Positions 25,289 to 38,123 are shown, counted from the first letter of the stretch. The stretch is 64,000 bases of DNA from Pseudorasbora parva (GCF_024679245.1 NC_090187.1:1460777-1524776); one strand, 5' to 3'. A program made the numbers and translations. Notes: a model not told the origin generated them from the letters alone.

Positions 25289-25329
25289 ACATTCAGCAGT
25301 TTCCAACAACACTCCCGCCGCCTCAACAT

Positions 25330-25720
25330 AGTCAACGGATATTTCATTTATATAGCACTACTAAACGCAACACCAGTTGACCAGTGTGCTTTACATCAAT
25401 ACAAAAGACAAAATAAAAACACAATAAAAATACAATACTATTTTCATAATTAGCCATATGCCAAATAAACAAAAAAAAAACTTTTTAGCCTATTTTTAAA
25501 AACGATTCTAATATTAAAAGGCGATGCATTCCATACTCTAGACGCAGCTGATGAAGATGCTCGGCCCTCCTACTTTTCAACTTTGTTTTCGGTAAATAGT
25601 CTCTGATTTGATGACCGGAGAGATTGAACTGGACGATGTTCTGTCAGTAGATCCGAAAGATAAAGAGGGGCCCAACCATTTAAGGATTTAAAAACCAGAA
25701 TTTTAAAATCAACATGATAG
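25330..25720. repeat. Possible LINE 3'-UTR-like dispersed repeat
   Basis: Contains tttcatttatatagcac, ccatttaaggatttaaaaacc and ttttaaaatcaacatgatag, phrases I associate with 3' parts of fish non-LTR retrotransposons. No reverse transcriptase is encoded. The class assignment is weak. Confidence 0.3.
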
Positions 25721-26579
25721 ATGAAATGAAAGCCTCCAAACTCTGATCCAGAAGAGACGAGATGAGCCGCATGGGCTTGACAGTTAAAGAGGAGAGGAAT
25801 GACTTCCCTAACGCATCCTGTTTTATTTCACCAGACGGCTTGTGTTCAGCAGATCTGAGCGGGTTACGTTCACATGTATTTCTGGGATTAAATGCATGCT
25901 GTACCTGTATTCAGCACACGCTTCTTTTGCTCCGTTTTGCATGTAAAATCTCTCTCCCTTTTGTTCAGTCTCCACACACACCGCAGGTACATGGCCGATT
26001 GACTCTAATTATGTATCTAAACGAACCAACTTCATTCTCCAGCCTGCAATATTGGTTTTCCTCAAATCTTAAAGTTGCAAGGCCTTGCGTGTGACATAAT
26101 TAAGTTCTGTCCAAGTTAATTCTCTGGCAGGTTTAATGATGCATTTAAAGCTATTCCTCCAGCAGCATTAGCGCTCCGCAGGGAATGAAGTGCAGCTGAG
26201 TGCATTAAAAGTTTGGACTTACCTGCTGTAATGGTTTAGGGATTGGTGATTGGATAAGATTGGAACATCGGTGCCTAATGAAAGCCATCTAAGCCCGCGC
26301 GACGGGAATGGCGAGATGCTCATCGTGACCAGCCGCTTTCTGGTTTCTTGCCTTAGAAGAGAAACATAACCAGTTTTTAAATGCTTTTGAGATGTACATG
26401 CATGAATAATAAAAGAAGATCCAGTCCCAGTGCTGAGATTTAGTCCACTGAAGCCTCCGTATAAAAGCGTTTAATGTCCACTCAAGCGGACATCAGTATA
26501 TCATAGAAAGTGCAATCATAGAAAAAAAATGATTTACTTGAAGTAAAGTAAAAATTAGTTTTACTGTAATTATAATTAT
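25721..26579. other. No gene; possibly constrained non-coding
   Basis: No coding region could be supported. The 26090-26340 interval (cataattaagttctgtcc, ggtttaatgatgcattta) lacks repeats and has AT-rich homeodomain-like words, a texture seen in conserved non-coding DNA. That is only an impression. Confidence 0.25.
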
Positions 26580-27452
26580 GTTTTCATTAATGTGCACACA
26601 GCTCCCCATATTGACAGAAAAACACAGAATTGTTGACATTTTTGCAGATTTATTAAAAAAGAAAAACTGAAATATCCCATGGTCCTAAGTCTTCAGACCC
26701 TTAGCTCAGTGTTTAGTAGAAGCACCTTTTGATCTAATACAGCCATGAGTCTTTTTGGGAAACATGCAACAAGTTTTTCAGTGGATTTGGGGATCCTCTG
26801 CCATTCCTCCTGCAGATCCTCTCCAGTTCTGTAAGGTTGGATGGTAAATGTTGGTGGACAGCCATTTTCAGGTCTCTCCAGAGATGCTCGATTGGGTTTA
26901 AGTCAGGGCTCTGGCTGGGCCATTCAAGAACAGTCATGGAGTTGTTGTGAAGCCACTCCTTCGTTATTTTAGCTGTGTGCTTTAGGGTCATTGTCTTGTT
27001 GGAAGGCGAACCCTCAGCCCAGTCTGAGGTCTTGAGCACTGGAGAAGGTTTTCATCCAGGATATTCCTGTTCTTGGCCACATTTATCTTTCCCTCGATTG
27101 CGACCAGTCGTCCTGTCCCTGCAGCAGAAAAAACCCCACAGCATTATGCTGCCACCACCATGCTTCACTATTGGGACTGTATTGGACAGGTGGTACTTTT
27201 CTCCACATATACCGCTTAGAATTAAGGCCAAAAAGTTCTATCTTAGTCTCATCAGACCAGAGAGTCTTATTTCTTACCATCTTGGAGTCATCTTGGAGTC
27301 CTTTAGGATTTTTAGCAACATTTTAATGTGCCTCGACTGCTGTAGTGATGGTTGACTTTCTACAACCTTCTCTGGAGTGCAACCACAGTGATCTTTGGGT
27401 TCTTCTTCACCTCTCTCACCAAGGCTCTTCTCCCCCGATAGCTCAGTTTGGT
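26580..27452 (-). mobile_element. Tc1-like transposon, 3'-truncated
   Basis: The left part (attaatgtgcacacagctcc, ttgacagaaaaacacag, cttcagaccc) is the long untranslated end of a widespread fish Tc1 family. The transposase follows on the minus strand. Near 27290 the sequence atcttggagtc is duplicated and several hundred bases are missing. The element stops at about 27452, just before the next transposon, and no right inverted repeat is visible. Inactive. Confidence 0.85.
26734..27280 (-). pseudogene. Tc1-like transposase, C-terminal half
   Basis: Two frames, 27083-27280 and 26734-27039, together resemble the catalytic part of a Tc1 transposase. VLWSDETKIELFG carries the first aspartate (about 27240), and [17 protein letters not shown] (about 26870-26920) carries the final glutamate. 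A frameshift lies near 27040-27080, and the second-aspartate region is degraded to [15 protein letters not shown]. The N-terminal domains fall in the deleted part. Confidence 0.85.
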
Positions 27453-27463
27453 TGTATCATGAT

Positions 27464-29020
27464 ATATACAAGTCCTTCTCAAAAAAATTGCATATTGTGA
27501 TAAAGTTCAGTATTTTCCATAATGTAATGATAAAAAATTAAACTTTCATATATTTTAGATTCATTGCACACCAACTGAAATATTTCAGGTCTTTTATTGT
27601 TTTAATTACTGATGATTTTGGCATACAGCTCATGAAAACCTCAAAAAATTTGCATATTTCATCCGACCAATAAAAGAAAAGTGTATTTAATACAAAAAAA
27701 GTCAACCTTCAAATAATTATGTTCAGTTATGCACTCAATACTTGGTGGGGAATCCTTTAGCAGAAATGACTGCTTCAGTGCGGCGCGGCGTGGAGGCGAT
27801 CAGCCTGTGGCGCTGCTGAGGTGTTCTGGAGGCCCAGGATGCTTCGAGAGCGGCCTTAAGCTCATCCAGAGTGTCGGGTCTTGCGTCTCTCAACTTTCTC
27901 TTCACAATATACCACAGATTCTCTACGGGGTTCAGGTCAGGAGAGTTGGCAGGCCAATTGAGCACAGTAATACCATGGTCAGTAAACCATTTACCAGTGG
28001 TTTTGGCACTGTGAGCAGGTGCCAGGACGTGCTGAAAAAACAAATCTTCATCTCCAAAAAGTTTTTCAGCAGATGGAAGCATGAAGTGCTCCAAAATCTC
28101 CTGATAGCTGCATTGACCCTGCCCTGGATAAAACACAGTGGACCAACACCAGCAGCTGACATGGCACCCCAGACCATCACTGACTGTGGGTACTTGACAC
28201 TGTACTTCAGGCATTTGGGCATTTCCTTCTCCCCTGTCTTCCTCTAGACTCTGGCACCTTGATTTCCGAATGACATGCAAAATTTGCTTTCATCCGAAAA
28301 AAGTACTTTGGACCACTGAGCAACAGTCCAGTGCTGCTTCTCTGTAGCCCAAAAGTGTCTTGACCTGGGGAATGCGGCACCTGTAGCCCATTTCCTGCTC
28401 ACGCCTGTGCACGGCGGCTCTGGATGTTTCTACTCCAGACTCAGTCCACTGCTTCCGCAGGTCCCCCAAGGTCTGGAATCGGTCCTTCTCCACAATCTTC
28501 CTCAGGGTCCGCTCACCTCTTCTCGTTGTGCAGCGTTTTTTGCCACACTTTTTCCTTCCCACAGACTTCCCACTGAGGTGCCTTGATACAGCACTCTGGG
28601 AACAGCCTATTCGTTCAGAAATGTCTTTCTGTGTCTTCCCCTCTCGCTTGAGGATGTCAATGATGGCCTTCTGGACAGCAGTCAGGTCGGCAGTCTTACC
28701 CATGATTGCGGTTTTGAGTAATGAACCAGGCTGGGAGTTTTTAAAAGCCTCAGGAATCTTTTGCAGGTGTTCATAGTTAATTAGATGATTCGGATGATTA
28801 GGTTAATAGCTCGTTTAGAGAACCTTTTCATGATATGCTAATTTTTTGAGATAGGAATTTTGGGTTTTCATGAGCTGTATGCCAAAATCATTAGTATTAA
28901 AACAATAAAAGACCTGAAATATTTCAGTTGGTGTGCAATGAATCTAAAATGAAAGTTTAATTTTTATCATTACATTATGGAAAATAATGAACTTTAACAC
29001 AATATGCAAATGAGACGATA
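27464..29020 (-). mobile_element. Tc1-like transposon with ~200-bp inverted repeats
   Basis: Left and right ends of about 200 bases are inverted copies. They share tttgcatattgtgataaagt-like ends (right: tttgcatattgtgttaaag), cattacattatggaaaat, gaaatatttcaggtctttta and tttggcatacagctcatgaa. About 1.1 kb of transposase sequence on the minus strand lies between. Length and organisation are near complete, making this the best preserved Tc1-like copy here, but the gene is broken. Confidence 0.9.
27735..28703 (-). pseudogene. Tc1-like transposase, nearly full length but dead
   Basis: Begins MGKTADLTAVQKAIIDIL at 28703, with a helix-turn-helix (TQKDISERIGCSQSAVSRHL) and a second DNA-binding region. 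Frameshifts near 28300, and again between about 28100 and 28000, separate it from VLFSDESKF (first aspartate), a TAG codon at about 28245, and NSPDLNPVENLW (final glutamate, about 27920). Where the second catalytic aspartate is expected the sequence reads FQHVLAPAHS, with valine in its place. Non-functional for several independent reasons. Confidence 0.85.
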
Positions 29021-29584
29021 TGTATCGTTGATGGAAACGATATGATTCACGATATAGAGTTGTTTTATCCAAGGCTCAACTTGCTGTAGTAGGTCTATTT
29101 ATATAAGGTATTACTCACCCTAACACACATTTACAAATGTAAACTCTGTCATCGTGTACTCCATCGTGCCATTTTTCGTTTAACTTCCAAACACAAATGA
29201 AGATATTATTCATGAAACCTGAGGGATTTATGTCCCTCCATCCATTTAAAGTCCAAAACCTGTTTGACTGTCATCTTTGAAACATAAATGAAGATCATTT
29301 GAATGAAACCTAAGTAATATCTGTCCCTTTATTGACAGCCAGCACAACTAAAACTTTCATGCTTAAACATAATTGCTATGAATCAAGCCGTTTAATCAAG
29401 GTCTTCTGAGATTTGTGTTTATGTCTGTATTCACAGGATCAGCAAATGGAGGCTTGGAAATGTGATATTAACAACATCTTCATTTGGGTTGTGTAAATGA
29501 ATGCAGAATTAGAGCCCAAGCCCGGAAATGAGTTTTAGTGTTTTTCTAGGGATACATTTTTTCATAATAATCGATTATAACTGA
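29021..29584. other. No gene seen
   Basis: AT-rich spacer. The phrase aacacaaatgaagatatt at about 29188 is also found in Angel-like MITEs, so part may be a decayed copy. No gene. Confidence 0.4.
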
Positions 29585-30105
29585 TTTCTCTTCCACGTTT
29601 GAGGCCTTTAACATGCTCGAAAAAAACTATTGAAACTTTGCACACACATCAGCATCGTCTTGGTCCATATATCAATGACACTTGCATGTATTAGTATGAA
29701 ACTCGGTACACATATAGATCAAAGTTATAGAAGTGTGTCACTTTTTTTAAATGCTTTGAAATCACCCTCTTATTTTTACCCTAATTTGCTTAGTTTTACC
29801 TACAGTCAGCAAACTTGGTACATTTATCGTTCTCATCAAGCCGGGCAACTTTCTAATTTACAGTCATTGGCTCTGACCAACAGGAAGTCAGATATTTTAA
29901 TTTCAATGTGGATATAATTTTTCTTTCTTCAAAAAAACAGTGTTGCCATGGTGACCGATTAAAATAATGTCAATTGATTTTAAAATGTTCTTTTTTTCAT
30001 TTACCCGGTTTAAATGCATATTGTCTGTTGGCATAGTTATCCTGAAGCCACCGGGGTGGCGATGCCACTGGGCTTGGGCCCGTCATCGCTGCCCGCAGCT
30101 ATAAT
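29585..30105. repeat. Decayed teleost dispersed repeat
   Basis: Phrases such as actttgcacacacatcagca, tctgaccaacaggaagtcag and gggcccgtcatcgctgcccgcagc (30075-30100) recur widely in fish repeats as far as I recall. Neither termini nor a protein can be defined. Possibly the same class as parts of 54740-56240. Confidence 0.35.
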
Positions 30106-30178
30106 TTCCCTTTGCATCTATGCAGTGCTAAAGCCACTGATTGTCCTTTTCTAAAGTGTGTGTTTCTCTGTGTTTCAG

Positions 30179-30436
30179 ATCCGCGGCCGGCAGTCAGTGA
30201 GCGACTCCAGCACAAACCATTCCTCCGATCCAGCAGCACTTCATAAGGGATTTAAACCTGCGTGTTTCACGCACGGATAATCAAACGTTACATTTTGACA
30301 TTTCACTCAATTTGATTCATGAGGGAAGACACGTGTGGGCTAAAACAGAGCAATGACTGACTTTACCTTCCACCAGGTGATCTTGAAAACTCACCCATGC
30401 GTTGATTCATACACCAAATTGGACTGAACTGTAAAG
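30179..30436 (+). other. Candidate exon (weak)
   Basis: A good splice-acceptor tract (gtttctctgtgtttcag, ending at 30178) precedes 33 sense codons ending in a stop at 30278-30280. The translated stretch is rich in Ser, His and Pro (RGRQSVSDSSTNHSSDPAA). A donor-like site, aag then gtatgag, follows at 30437, which could make 30179-30436 a 258-base exon. I do not recognise the peptide, and no partner exon is seen. It could be a terminal coding exon, a UTR exon or chance. Confidence 0.2.
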
Positions 30437-31023
30437 GTATGAGAACCCGGAACCTTTCATATTCCCTACTGGCCTCTAAATAACACCCGGAGCGGGAAAC
30501 TCAGCCTGTCCTCGTTCATGCCTCCCGCCTTCGGAGGATCTGAGATGTATGTAATTGTATGCTGAACGTGTTAAAGGGGAAATCTGTTTGAAAAGCATTG
30601 GTTCTGACAAGCCGGCGGCTCCGGCACGGATACCAGCTCTGCATTAGGACAGAAGCCCCATGCAACATCTCTGACCTAATAGAAAGTGAGTAGCTTAAGA
30701 AAGCAGCCGGCGAACCGTCAGCTTCTCAGAGCCGGACGGTGCTGAGTTTCTCTCCTTCCCTCTCTCTCTAGCTCCTTACGACCGGCCTAATTAATGCCTG
30801 CCCGTGAAGTAACTTGTAGCTGTCAGCGTCTGCCCGCTCCGCAAAAATCCAATAACTTCAGGGAGCAATTTAGATGGAACTCCAGCTAAGCTCCAGCAAA
30901 CTACAAATGGTGCCTATGAGACACAGGCCGCGTCCTGAGATCGCTGGTGTTCGTGACTGTAACTCAAACACAAGCTGCTGGAATCAATTGCGGATTGTAT
31001 TTTGAAACTGTTTATATATATAT
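30437..31023. other. No gene; moderately GC-rich
   Basis: Repeat-poor sequence with no supported feature, ending in the (TA)-rich flank of the next fold-back. Together with 30106-30436 it is one of the few stretches without obvious transposon sequence. Confidence 0.35.
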
Positions 31024-32592
31024 AGTACAGGCCAAAAGTTTGGACACATTACTATTTGTAATGTTTTTGAAAGAAGTTTCTTCTGCATTTAGCCTGTATT
31101 TATTTGAACACAGAACACGTTTTTTAATGTTGTGATATATTATTACAATTGTACTTTAAATGCTGATTTATTTGTGTGCTCAGAGCTGAATGTTCAGGAT
31201 GGTTCCTCCAGTCTTCAGTGATCATGATCCTTCAGAAACAATTCTCAGATGAGGATTCATTAGGAGTGTTGGAGACGGAATGGCATTTATTCAAAATAAA
31301 AACATATTTTCAAATAATATAAATCTCCTTTACTATCAATTTTTATCAATTTAACACATCCTTGCTGAATAACATTAATTTATTAAAAAAAAAAAAAAAA
31401 AAAGTGACCAGTAGTGTATAGTGTTGTTACAACAGATTTCTATTTTTAAAAAATAGAATTTTTTTAATTTTATTTTTTACTTTTTATTCATCAAAGTATT
31501 ATAAAAAAGTATCACAGGTTATGAAAACATATTAGTGAGCAGACCTGTCTTCAACACTCCTAATGAATCTGTCAGATCGGGACACGGACTCAGTCTGCAG
31601 CCACCAAAATACAGTTTATTGAAACAACCCAAACGGGCTAACAATAGTCCAGATAGATACAGCAGAACAGAGGAGTCACAAGTCTTATCAAAATCTGGAC
31701 AGGACCAGACAAAAAAATCCAAAAAGGCAACACAAGAGTCAATAGCAGAGCCTTCTGCCGAAGAATATTAGGACTATCAACCAGGCGGAGAACCGCAGCA
31801 CGAGGCACAGAGTAGGCAGGGCTGGCGGCGCTCAGATTGCACGTGAAGCAGGGCAGCAAAGGAGATCTGTGGGCAGCGTTAGAGAGCGAGACCAGGGCCA
31901 GATGCAGAGGGAATCCACCTAAAGAAAACAGAAGCGTAGCAGAAAAAAAACAAAACTAAAAGAAGAAGATCCAAAGGCAAACAGTCCTTAAAGCTTGGTC
32001 TCACAAAGACAGGACAGAAATCCAGAATCAGAGAATACCAGACAACCAGACAACCAGACTAGAGGAGTGCTTGCACAGCCACACCAAACAACGAACTGGC
32101 TCAAGACAACACACAAGAGGAACTTAAATAGGAGATCTAATAGGTACAGCACAGGTGGAAAGAGTGAAACAATAACGAGGTAATGAGTGGAATAACAAGG
32201 GGGTGGGACCAGACACCACAGTGACAGCAAAGCACAAGGTGACTTAAAGCAAGCCCAAGTGCTCCAAAACACAAACACATGACAGAGACAGGACATGAAC
32301 GGACAGATTAGCCCAGGGTCATGACAGAATCCTCATCTGAGAATGATTTCTGAAGGATCATGATCACTGAAGACTGGAGGAACCATCCTGAACATTCAGC
32401 TCTGAGCACACAAATAAATCAGCATTTAAAGTAGAATACTCTGAAAACCAATGATTTTAAATTGTAATAACATATCACAATATTATTATTTTTTCTGTAT
32501 TTTTAATCAAATAAATGCTTGATGAGCAGAAGAAACTTCTTTCAAAAACATTACAAATAGTAATGTGTCTAGTCTAAACCTTTGGCCTGTAC
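31024..32592. mobile_element. Fold-back DNA element with solo LTR inside
   Basis: The outer ends agtacaggccaaaagtttgg and (rc) agtacaggccaaaggttt are inverted. Arms of about 260 bases (31024-31290 and 32327-32592) share gaaagaagtttcttctgc, gctcagagctgaatgttcag and gatcatgatccttcagaaa. TA-rich sequence flanks both ends, suggesting Tc1-like TA targeting. The right arm was later interrupted by the LTR at 31570-32326, with the sequence gattcattaggagtgttg resuming beyond it. Confidence 0.8.
31570..32326 (-). mobile_element. Solo LTR of an LTR retrotransposon
   Basis: The 757-base unit starts TGTCAGATC and ends GTCATGACA on the plus strand, with a perfect 5-base duplication GAATC on each side (31565-31569, 32327-32331). 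Read on the minus strand it has a TATTTAAG promoter-like box (about 32125), an AATAAA signal (about 31615-31620) and the canonical TG...CA ends. No internal gag-pol remains, so it is a solo LTR left by recombination between two LTRs. It sits in an arm of the fold-back element. Confidence 0.85.
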
Positions 32593-32754
32593 TGTATGTA
32601 TATATATATATTTCATCAGGTACTTTGAAGATTGGATATATTAGATTTTGAAATGTGCCAAAATTATTGGAAGTTGTATTGCACACATGTTGTGCCTGTG
32701 TTTTATCACGTATGTGGTTCCCATGACTGCTTATCAAGTTTTGGAAGTATTAAG

Positions 32755-32935
32755 ATGTTTTAAAGTCTCTTCTGCTCACCAAAGCTGCATTAATCTGATG
32801 ATAACTCCAGTAAAGCAGTGAAATATTCCTCCAGTGTAAATCATCTGTTCTCTGTGTGAATATACAGTAAAGTGTAATTTATTCCTGTGATCAAAACTGA
32901 ATTTATCATCAGCAAGTTTAAAAGAACAGCATTTG
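32755..32935. mobile_element. Fragment of related fold-back repeat
   Basis: Shares aagtctcttctgctcacc and ttattcctgtgatcaaaact with the family represented at 45285-45625 (ends of the AAAGTTT...GG type). Fragmentary, no ends visible. Confidence 0.5.
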
Positions 32936-33007
32936 TTTGAGATTATACATTATAAACATCTTTACAGTCATTTTTGATCAATTGAATATGGAAGCTTGTT
33001 TTTGTAC

Positions 33008-33226
33008 TTTAACTCTTTCCCCGCCAGCATAAAAAAAAAAATTGCCAGCCATCGCCAGTGTTTTTGACCATTTTCACAAAAATGGCATAGCCCAATAGAA
33101 TATTTTGTTTTATGAATATCTGAGTATGCAATATATGAAAAAAACTGTTTTATTCTAGTGTCATGCATTCCTCTTTATCAACACTTGAATATGGGTACGT
33201 TTCATAAAAAATACAACATTTTGAAC
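33008..33226 (+). repeat. Dispersed repeat TTTAACTCTTTCCCC, copy 1
   Basis: About 220 bases closely matching 39509-39732 in the same orientation. Both start tttaactctttcccc, share attgccagccatcgccag and caatagaatattttgtttta, and end aacattttgaac. The left end looks like a transposon terminus; the right end is undefined. Confidence 0.8.
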
Positions 33227-33348
33227 AAAAAGCTGAGAAAATCCCGTGTTTGTGAAAGACTGACTCCAGATCAGATTCAGAGAAACCAAAACCAGTTGTC
33301 CAGTGCGGTTGTTTAAATATCAAATGCACTGATGCATCTGTTCCCCCA

Positions 33349-33536
<188 letters not shown>

Positions 33537-33731
33537 GTGTTCCCGTGTGGGCGTCTGGACTAAACCAGGTGTGTTCAGGAGCATTGTTGGAGCGTTGCTA
33601 TTGTGAGGAACTGAAAACCACTGACCATTGACCAACACACACCTGCCCTAAAGACAATAGTGCAGTATTTCTGTGTTATTTAAAGGGTGTGTTAGTGATA
33701 TGAGCCTATAGGCGGAGCACAACACACGCAC

Positions 33732-34115
<384 letters not shown>

Positions 34116-35040
34116 TACAGTAGGACCCTATAGGTCATAAATGTGAGATAAAAGGTCGCAAGTACATTTTTTAACAAGCTTCCATATTTAATTCAGCCTT
34201 GATGAATTTATTATAATTTTTTTTAAAGACCTGATGGAGCTTTTTTTGTGTTCATCAATTGTCTTTGTATTTGTTTTAATGAGATTGTGTGTTCTGTGAT
34301 CTGGATGCCTGTTGAAATGATATGGATCGATCAGGGCAAACGACCCTGAGGAAGACTTCCACGTGTCTCCTATAATTTCTTTACCTCCCAGCAGGAAAAA
34401 TGTAATTGGATTAAAGAGGAAGAAAGGCCAATTTTCAGATGTTTTATTGAAGATCACTGTGTGTGTTAAGCCTGTCTCAGACTGATGGATTTCAAAGTCA
34501 TCAAAGTGGAGAAGCGTCTGTTTATGTCCAGAGACTTACCAAGTCAAAATCTTCTCATTTTAGCAATTTATTTAAAGAAAAAGAGATGAAATTATTAAAT
34601 ATAAATATCATTATGCATGCAGAAGTAATGTGATGGGGTTGTCCATTTTTCTCAATTTTTCTTTTTTTACTAACCTTGAAGGTAAAAAGAAAAAAGCAAG
34701 CAATCAATAAAACACGTGAGGCGAGTAAGGCCGAACTAGCGCTTATGCAAGTGTAGCACACGCTTCACACGATGCACTGTTTAAAAATAGATGATGAACT
34801 TCTGGCTGTCTCACCCCTCGTAAGGTAAAGCCTGAGATGTGCTTATGGAGATCAGTGCTCTCGAGGATCATCAAACGCTGCTGAACGGCCAATTCTGCGA
34901 ACCATAACCGTTAGAAACATCTCTGTGTTTACTGGACAGCCTTTGGCAGAGACTTCTGTAGTCCAATCAGCTCGGCGGCTAGAAATACCTTAATATTACA
35001 CGGATAAAACTCATGAACAGCATTGCTTTAAATCCAAAGT
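34116..35040. other. No gene seen
   Basis: AT-rich, repeat-poor spacer. No coding region or element boundary could be supported. Confidence 0.4.
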
Positions 35041-35385
<345 letters not shown>

Positions 35386-35399
35386 GGGCAGGGGCAGGG

Positions 35400-37193
35400 G
35401 CTGTGTGTGTCATGCATTTAACATTTATGTTGGTGCAGCACATTTTAGTCATGCATGCATTACCAAAATATTTCACCACAGTTGTGTATCAATGTTAAAA
35501 AATAAGTGTTTCAAATCATACAAATCAGATTTATTCTGTCCCATAAATATTTTAACATCTTTGCACCATTAACTATGACTTTGATGCATTGAATTGATTT
35601 TTCCGTTCTAAATCTTATACTTTGGAAACACAGCTGGCATGCTTACATTATTAATAAATGTATATTAATAAATGCAACGAGAGGTGTGTGAACTACAGCG
35701 AAAGCAGAGCAAATGAATCCAGCCAGTCAGTGCACGGAGGAGAAAGCCTGTGGCAAACACTAGAGGCGTGTGTGCATTGCTTTTGGCAGTTTGTGTTCAT
35801 GGGGAAAAAAAGAAAAAAAATCTGTTTTTCATACTAATTAATGTAGCATTTGCTTTGATTTTATAATCCCAAAGAGAATATGAAAATAGTCAAGATTCAT
35901 TAATGGCCTTCTGTAGCTGGTGCTCTTGAAATTACGAGGAGATGGGCTGTTTATCTGCACAGGCTGTCGTACCAGATTGACTGAAGGAATGGTGCAGTTT
36001 ATGAAATGCTGTTTGCACATTTTCACATCTTGCACAACATTACACTAAGATAAAAAATGAGCAAATATGGCCCTTATCAGCAAGCAGGGTTTTTCATTTG
36101 AACACCCACAGTATCATTTCAAATTCATATTCATGCAACGACCACATGCATAAACACAAACCGAACAGAAGAGGAAGATGACGTTTTACTTGTGCTTTAT
36201 TTGCAGCAGCGCTTGAGCAGTCCGGCTCTAATTAAAGCGTTCCGGTCCACGGCACGGCAGACAAGATGGCAACCAGAGGCTGTTTCATTTCCTCTGGTCT
36301 TTTTAGACCGTGATTACAGCTGTTTACAATGGGGAAGAAAAAGAAAAGAACAAAAAGAACATCACCACGGCGGTCTGATGGAAGGTTATACGAGACACTG
36401 TGAACCTCCATAAGGCTTCTCAGTCGTGTTCGCTGGAGGACGCTGTATTTCATCCCATCCGTCAGAATATGAGTTTACAGTGAGGGTGAGTAAACATGCC
36501 AGAAGTTTCATTTTGAACTTTTCCTTTATTACTGATGGATCAGAGCACAGATTCAAAATCAACATGTTGCTCGTTTCCATCTTCCATGGAAAATATATAC
36601 TTTTGAGAGGCATCAGGGATTGCGCGGTGCTTTAAAAACAGATTTGGATTAAAACATTTGGATTTAAAAATAGCTACATCCACAATAATTTAGCTTCAGT
36701 GCCAGCTGGTGCTTTCTGAGTGTGGTTACTCATGAAAAATTGCATAATTTAAAGGAAAAGTGGAAAATTCTGAAAATATTCACCACCGTTTGAGCTGTCA
36801 AATAAAATACAGTGCACTTCCACATGACTTTTGAAGCATTTTTCAGGTGTTCATGTTGGAGGGCAAGATGAACAACAATTTTCAGCCTGTTCTTCACACA
36901 AATATATCATAATTAATATGAAAGTCATATTATGATATTTGATGGCAGCTGCAGGGCCCATTCACTTTCAATATGGGCAAGAATGGCATTCATTTCTCCT
37001 TTTGTTTTCCATTGAGAAAAGAAAGTTGTATGGGTTTGCTTCAACATAAGGAAGAGTAAAGGATGGTGAGGACCTTCAATAATGTTTCATTAGTTAGCTA
37101 GTTAACATTAAGTAATGATGAATGATACTTCTACAGCATTTATTAATTTAGTGAACAGTAATTTAAACTTTAAAATCCAAAGTTGTATTTGTT
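35400..37193. other. No gene; partly repeat-poor, possibly constrained
   Basis: No coding exon could be supported. 35690-36060 is free of visible repeats and has the texture of conserved non-coding DNA (ctaattaatgtagcatttgc, gattcattaatggcc). The words at 37078-37193 (cattagttagctagttaac, acagtaatttaaac) resemble the TTTACAATAAGG-type repeat at 42672. Confidence 0.3.
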
Positions 37194-37445
37194 AAAGGGG
37201 TCCTAATATGTCTCTTTTTACGTCATAATTATCTAATAAGTGTGTATGTAAAGCTTTAGCTCAAAATACCCAACAGATTCTTTTTTATAGCATGTTAAAA
37301 TGGCCACTTTTTGAAGATGAGCAAAAACGCGTAGTTGATGTGTGTGTCCCTTTAAATGCAAATGAGCTGCTGCTCCCCACCCCTTTCAGAAAGAGGGGGC
37401 GGAGCTTCAGGAGCTTGTGTTAGCAGCTCTGATTACCTCATGCAG
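37194..37445. mobile_element. TTAA-type MITE, left part only
   Basis: Begins TTAA then aggggtcctaatatg, a start like the TTAA-flanked elements at 1434, 5081 and 18439. Its interior has ccctttaaatgcaaatgagc and gggggcggagcttcag. The right end is missing; the sequence changes into another repeat at about 37463. Confidence 0.5.
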
Positions 37446-37462
37446 TGAAAATGTCCAAAACT

Positions 37463-37523
37463 GAAGAAACTTCTTTCAAAAACATTACAAATAGTAATGT
37501 GTCCAAACTTTTGGCCTGTACTG

Positions 37524-37574
<51 letters not shown>

Positions 37575-37694
37575 TAAATTTGACATTATAGTTTAGTAGT
37601 TTAGAAGGAAAGAAGGAAGGAAGGAAGGAAGGAAGGAAGGAAGGATGGATGGATGGATGGATGGATGGATGGATGGATGGATGGATGGATGGAT
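37463..37694. repeat. AGTACAGG repeat end, (TA)n, (GGAA)n, (GGAT)n
   Basis: 37463-37520 is one end of the element at 31024 (aacttctttcaaaaacatta ... ttggcctgtact). Then come (TA)n at 37522-37571, (GGAA)n at about 37608-37646 and (GGAT)n at about 37645-37694. The IYIY and HPSI frames are artefacts. Confidence 0.9.
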
Positions 37695-38123
37695 GTGTCA
37701 CACTGTGATTCATCTCGAGTAAGTGTGAATCTCTCTGGACAAACAGACACATAAAAGTGGGCCGAGCTTCAGTTCCTGATGATAAAAAGATCGGTGAATT
37801 TGCCCTGTGGTTTCCTCTCCGCTCGCTGTCCCTCCACACAGCCACTCATCCATTATTCAGAGTGTATTCATGTGCAAATAATGAAACTCTGAAGAGTTGC
37901 TATTAGCTCCCTGTTTGCACAAAATAACCCCCTCCCGACCTTTCTGCCCCGATCACAATATCCTATTGCACCATTATACGTGATTAATTATCTGTCTATA
38001 ATAGGGCCCAATATTGGGTTGTGGTAATTAAAAGATAATGATGGGCCAATTGGAGCTTTACGAATAAAGATGTGGTATCTCAGCACGTCTCGTGTCAGAC
38101 GCTTCAAGGAAATTTTAAGTCCA

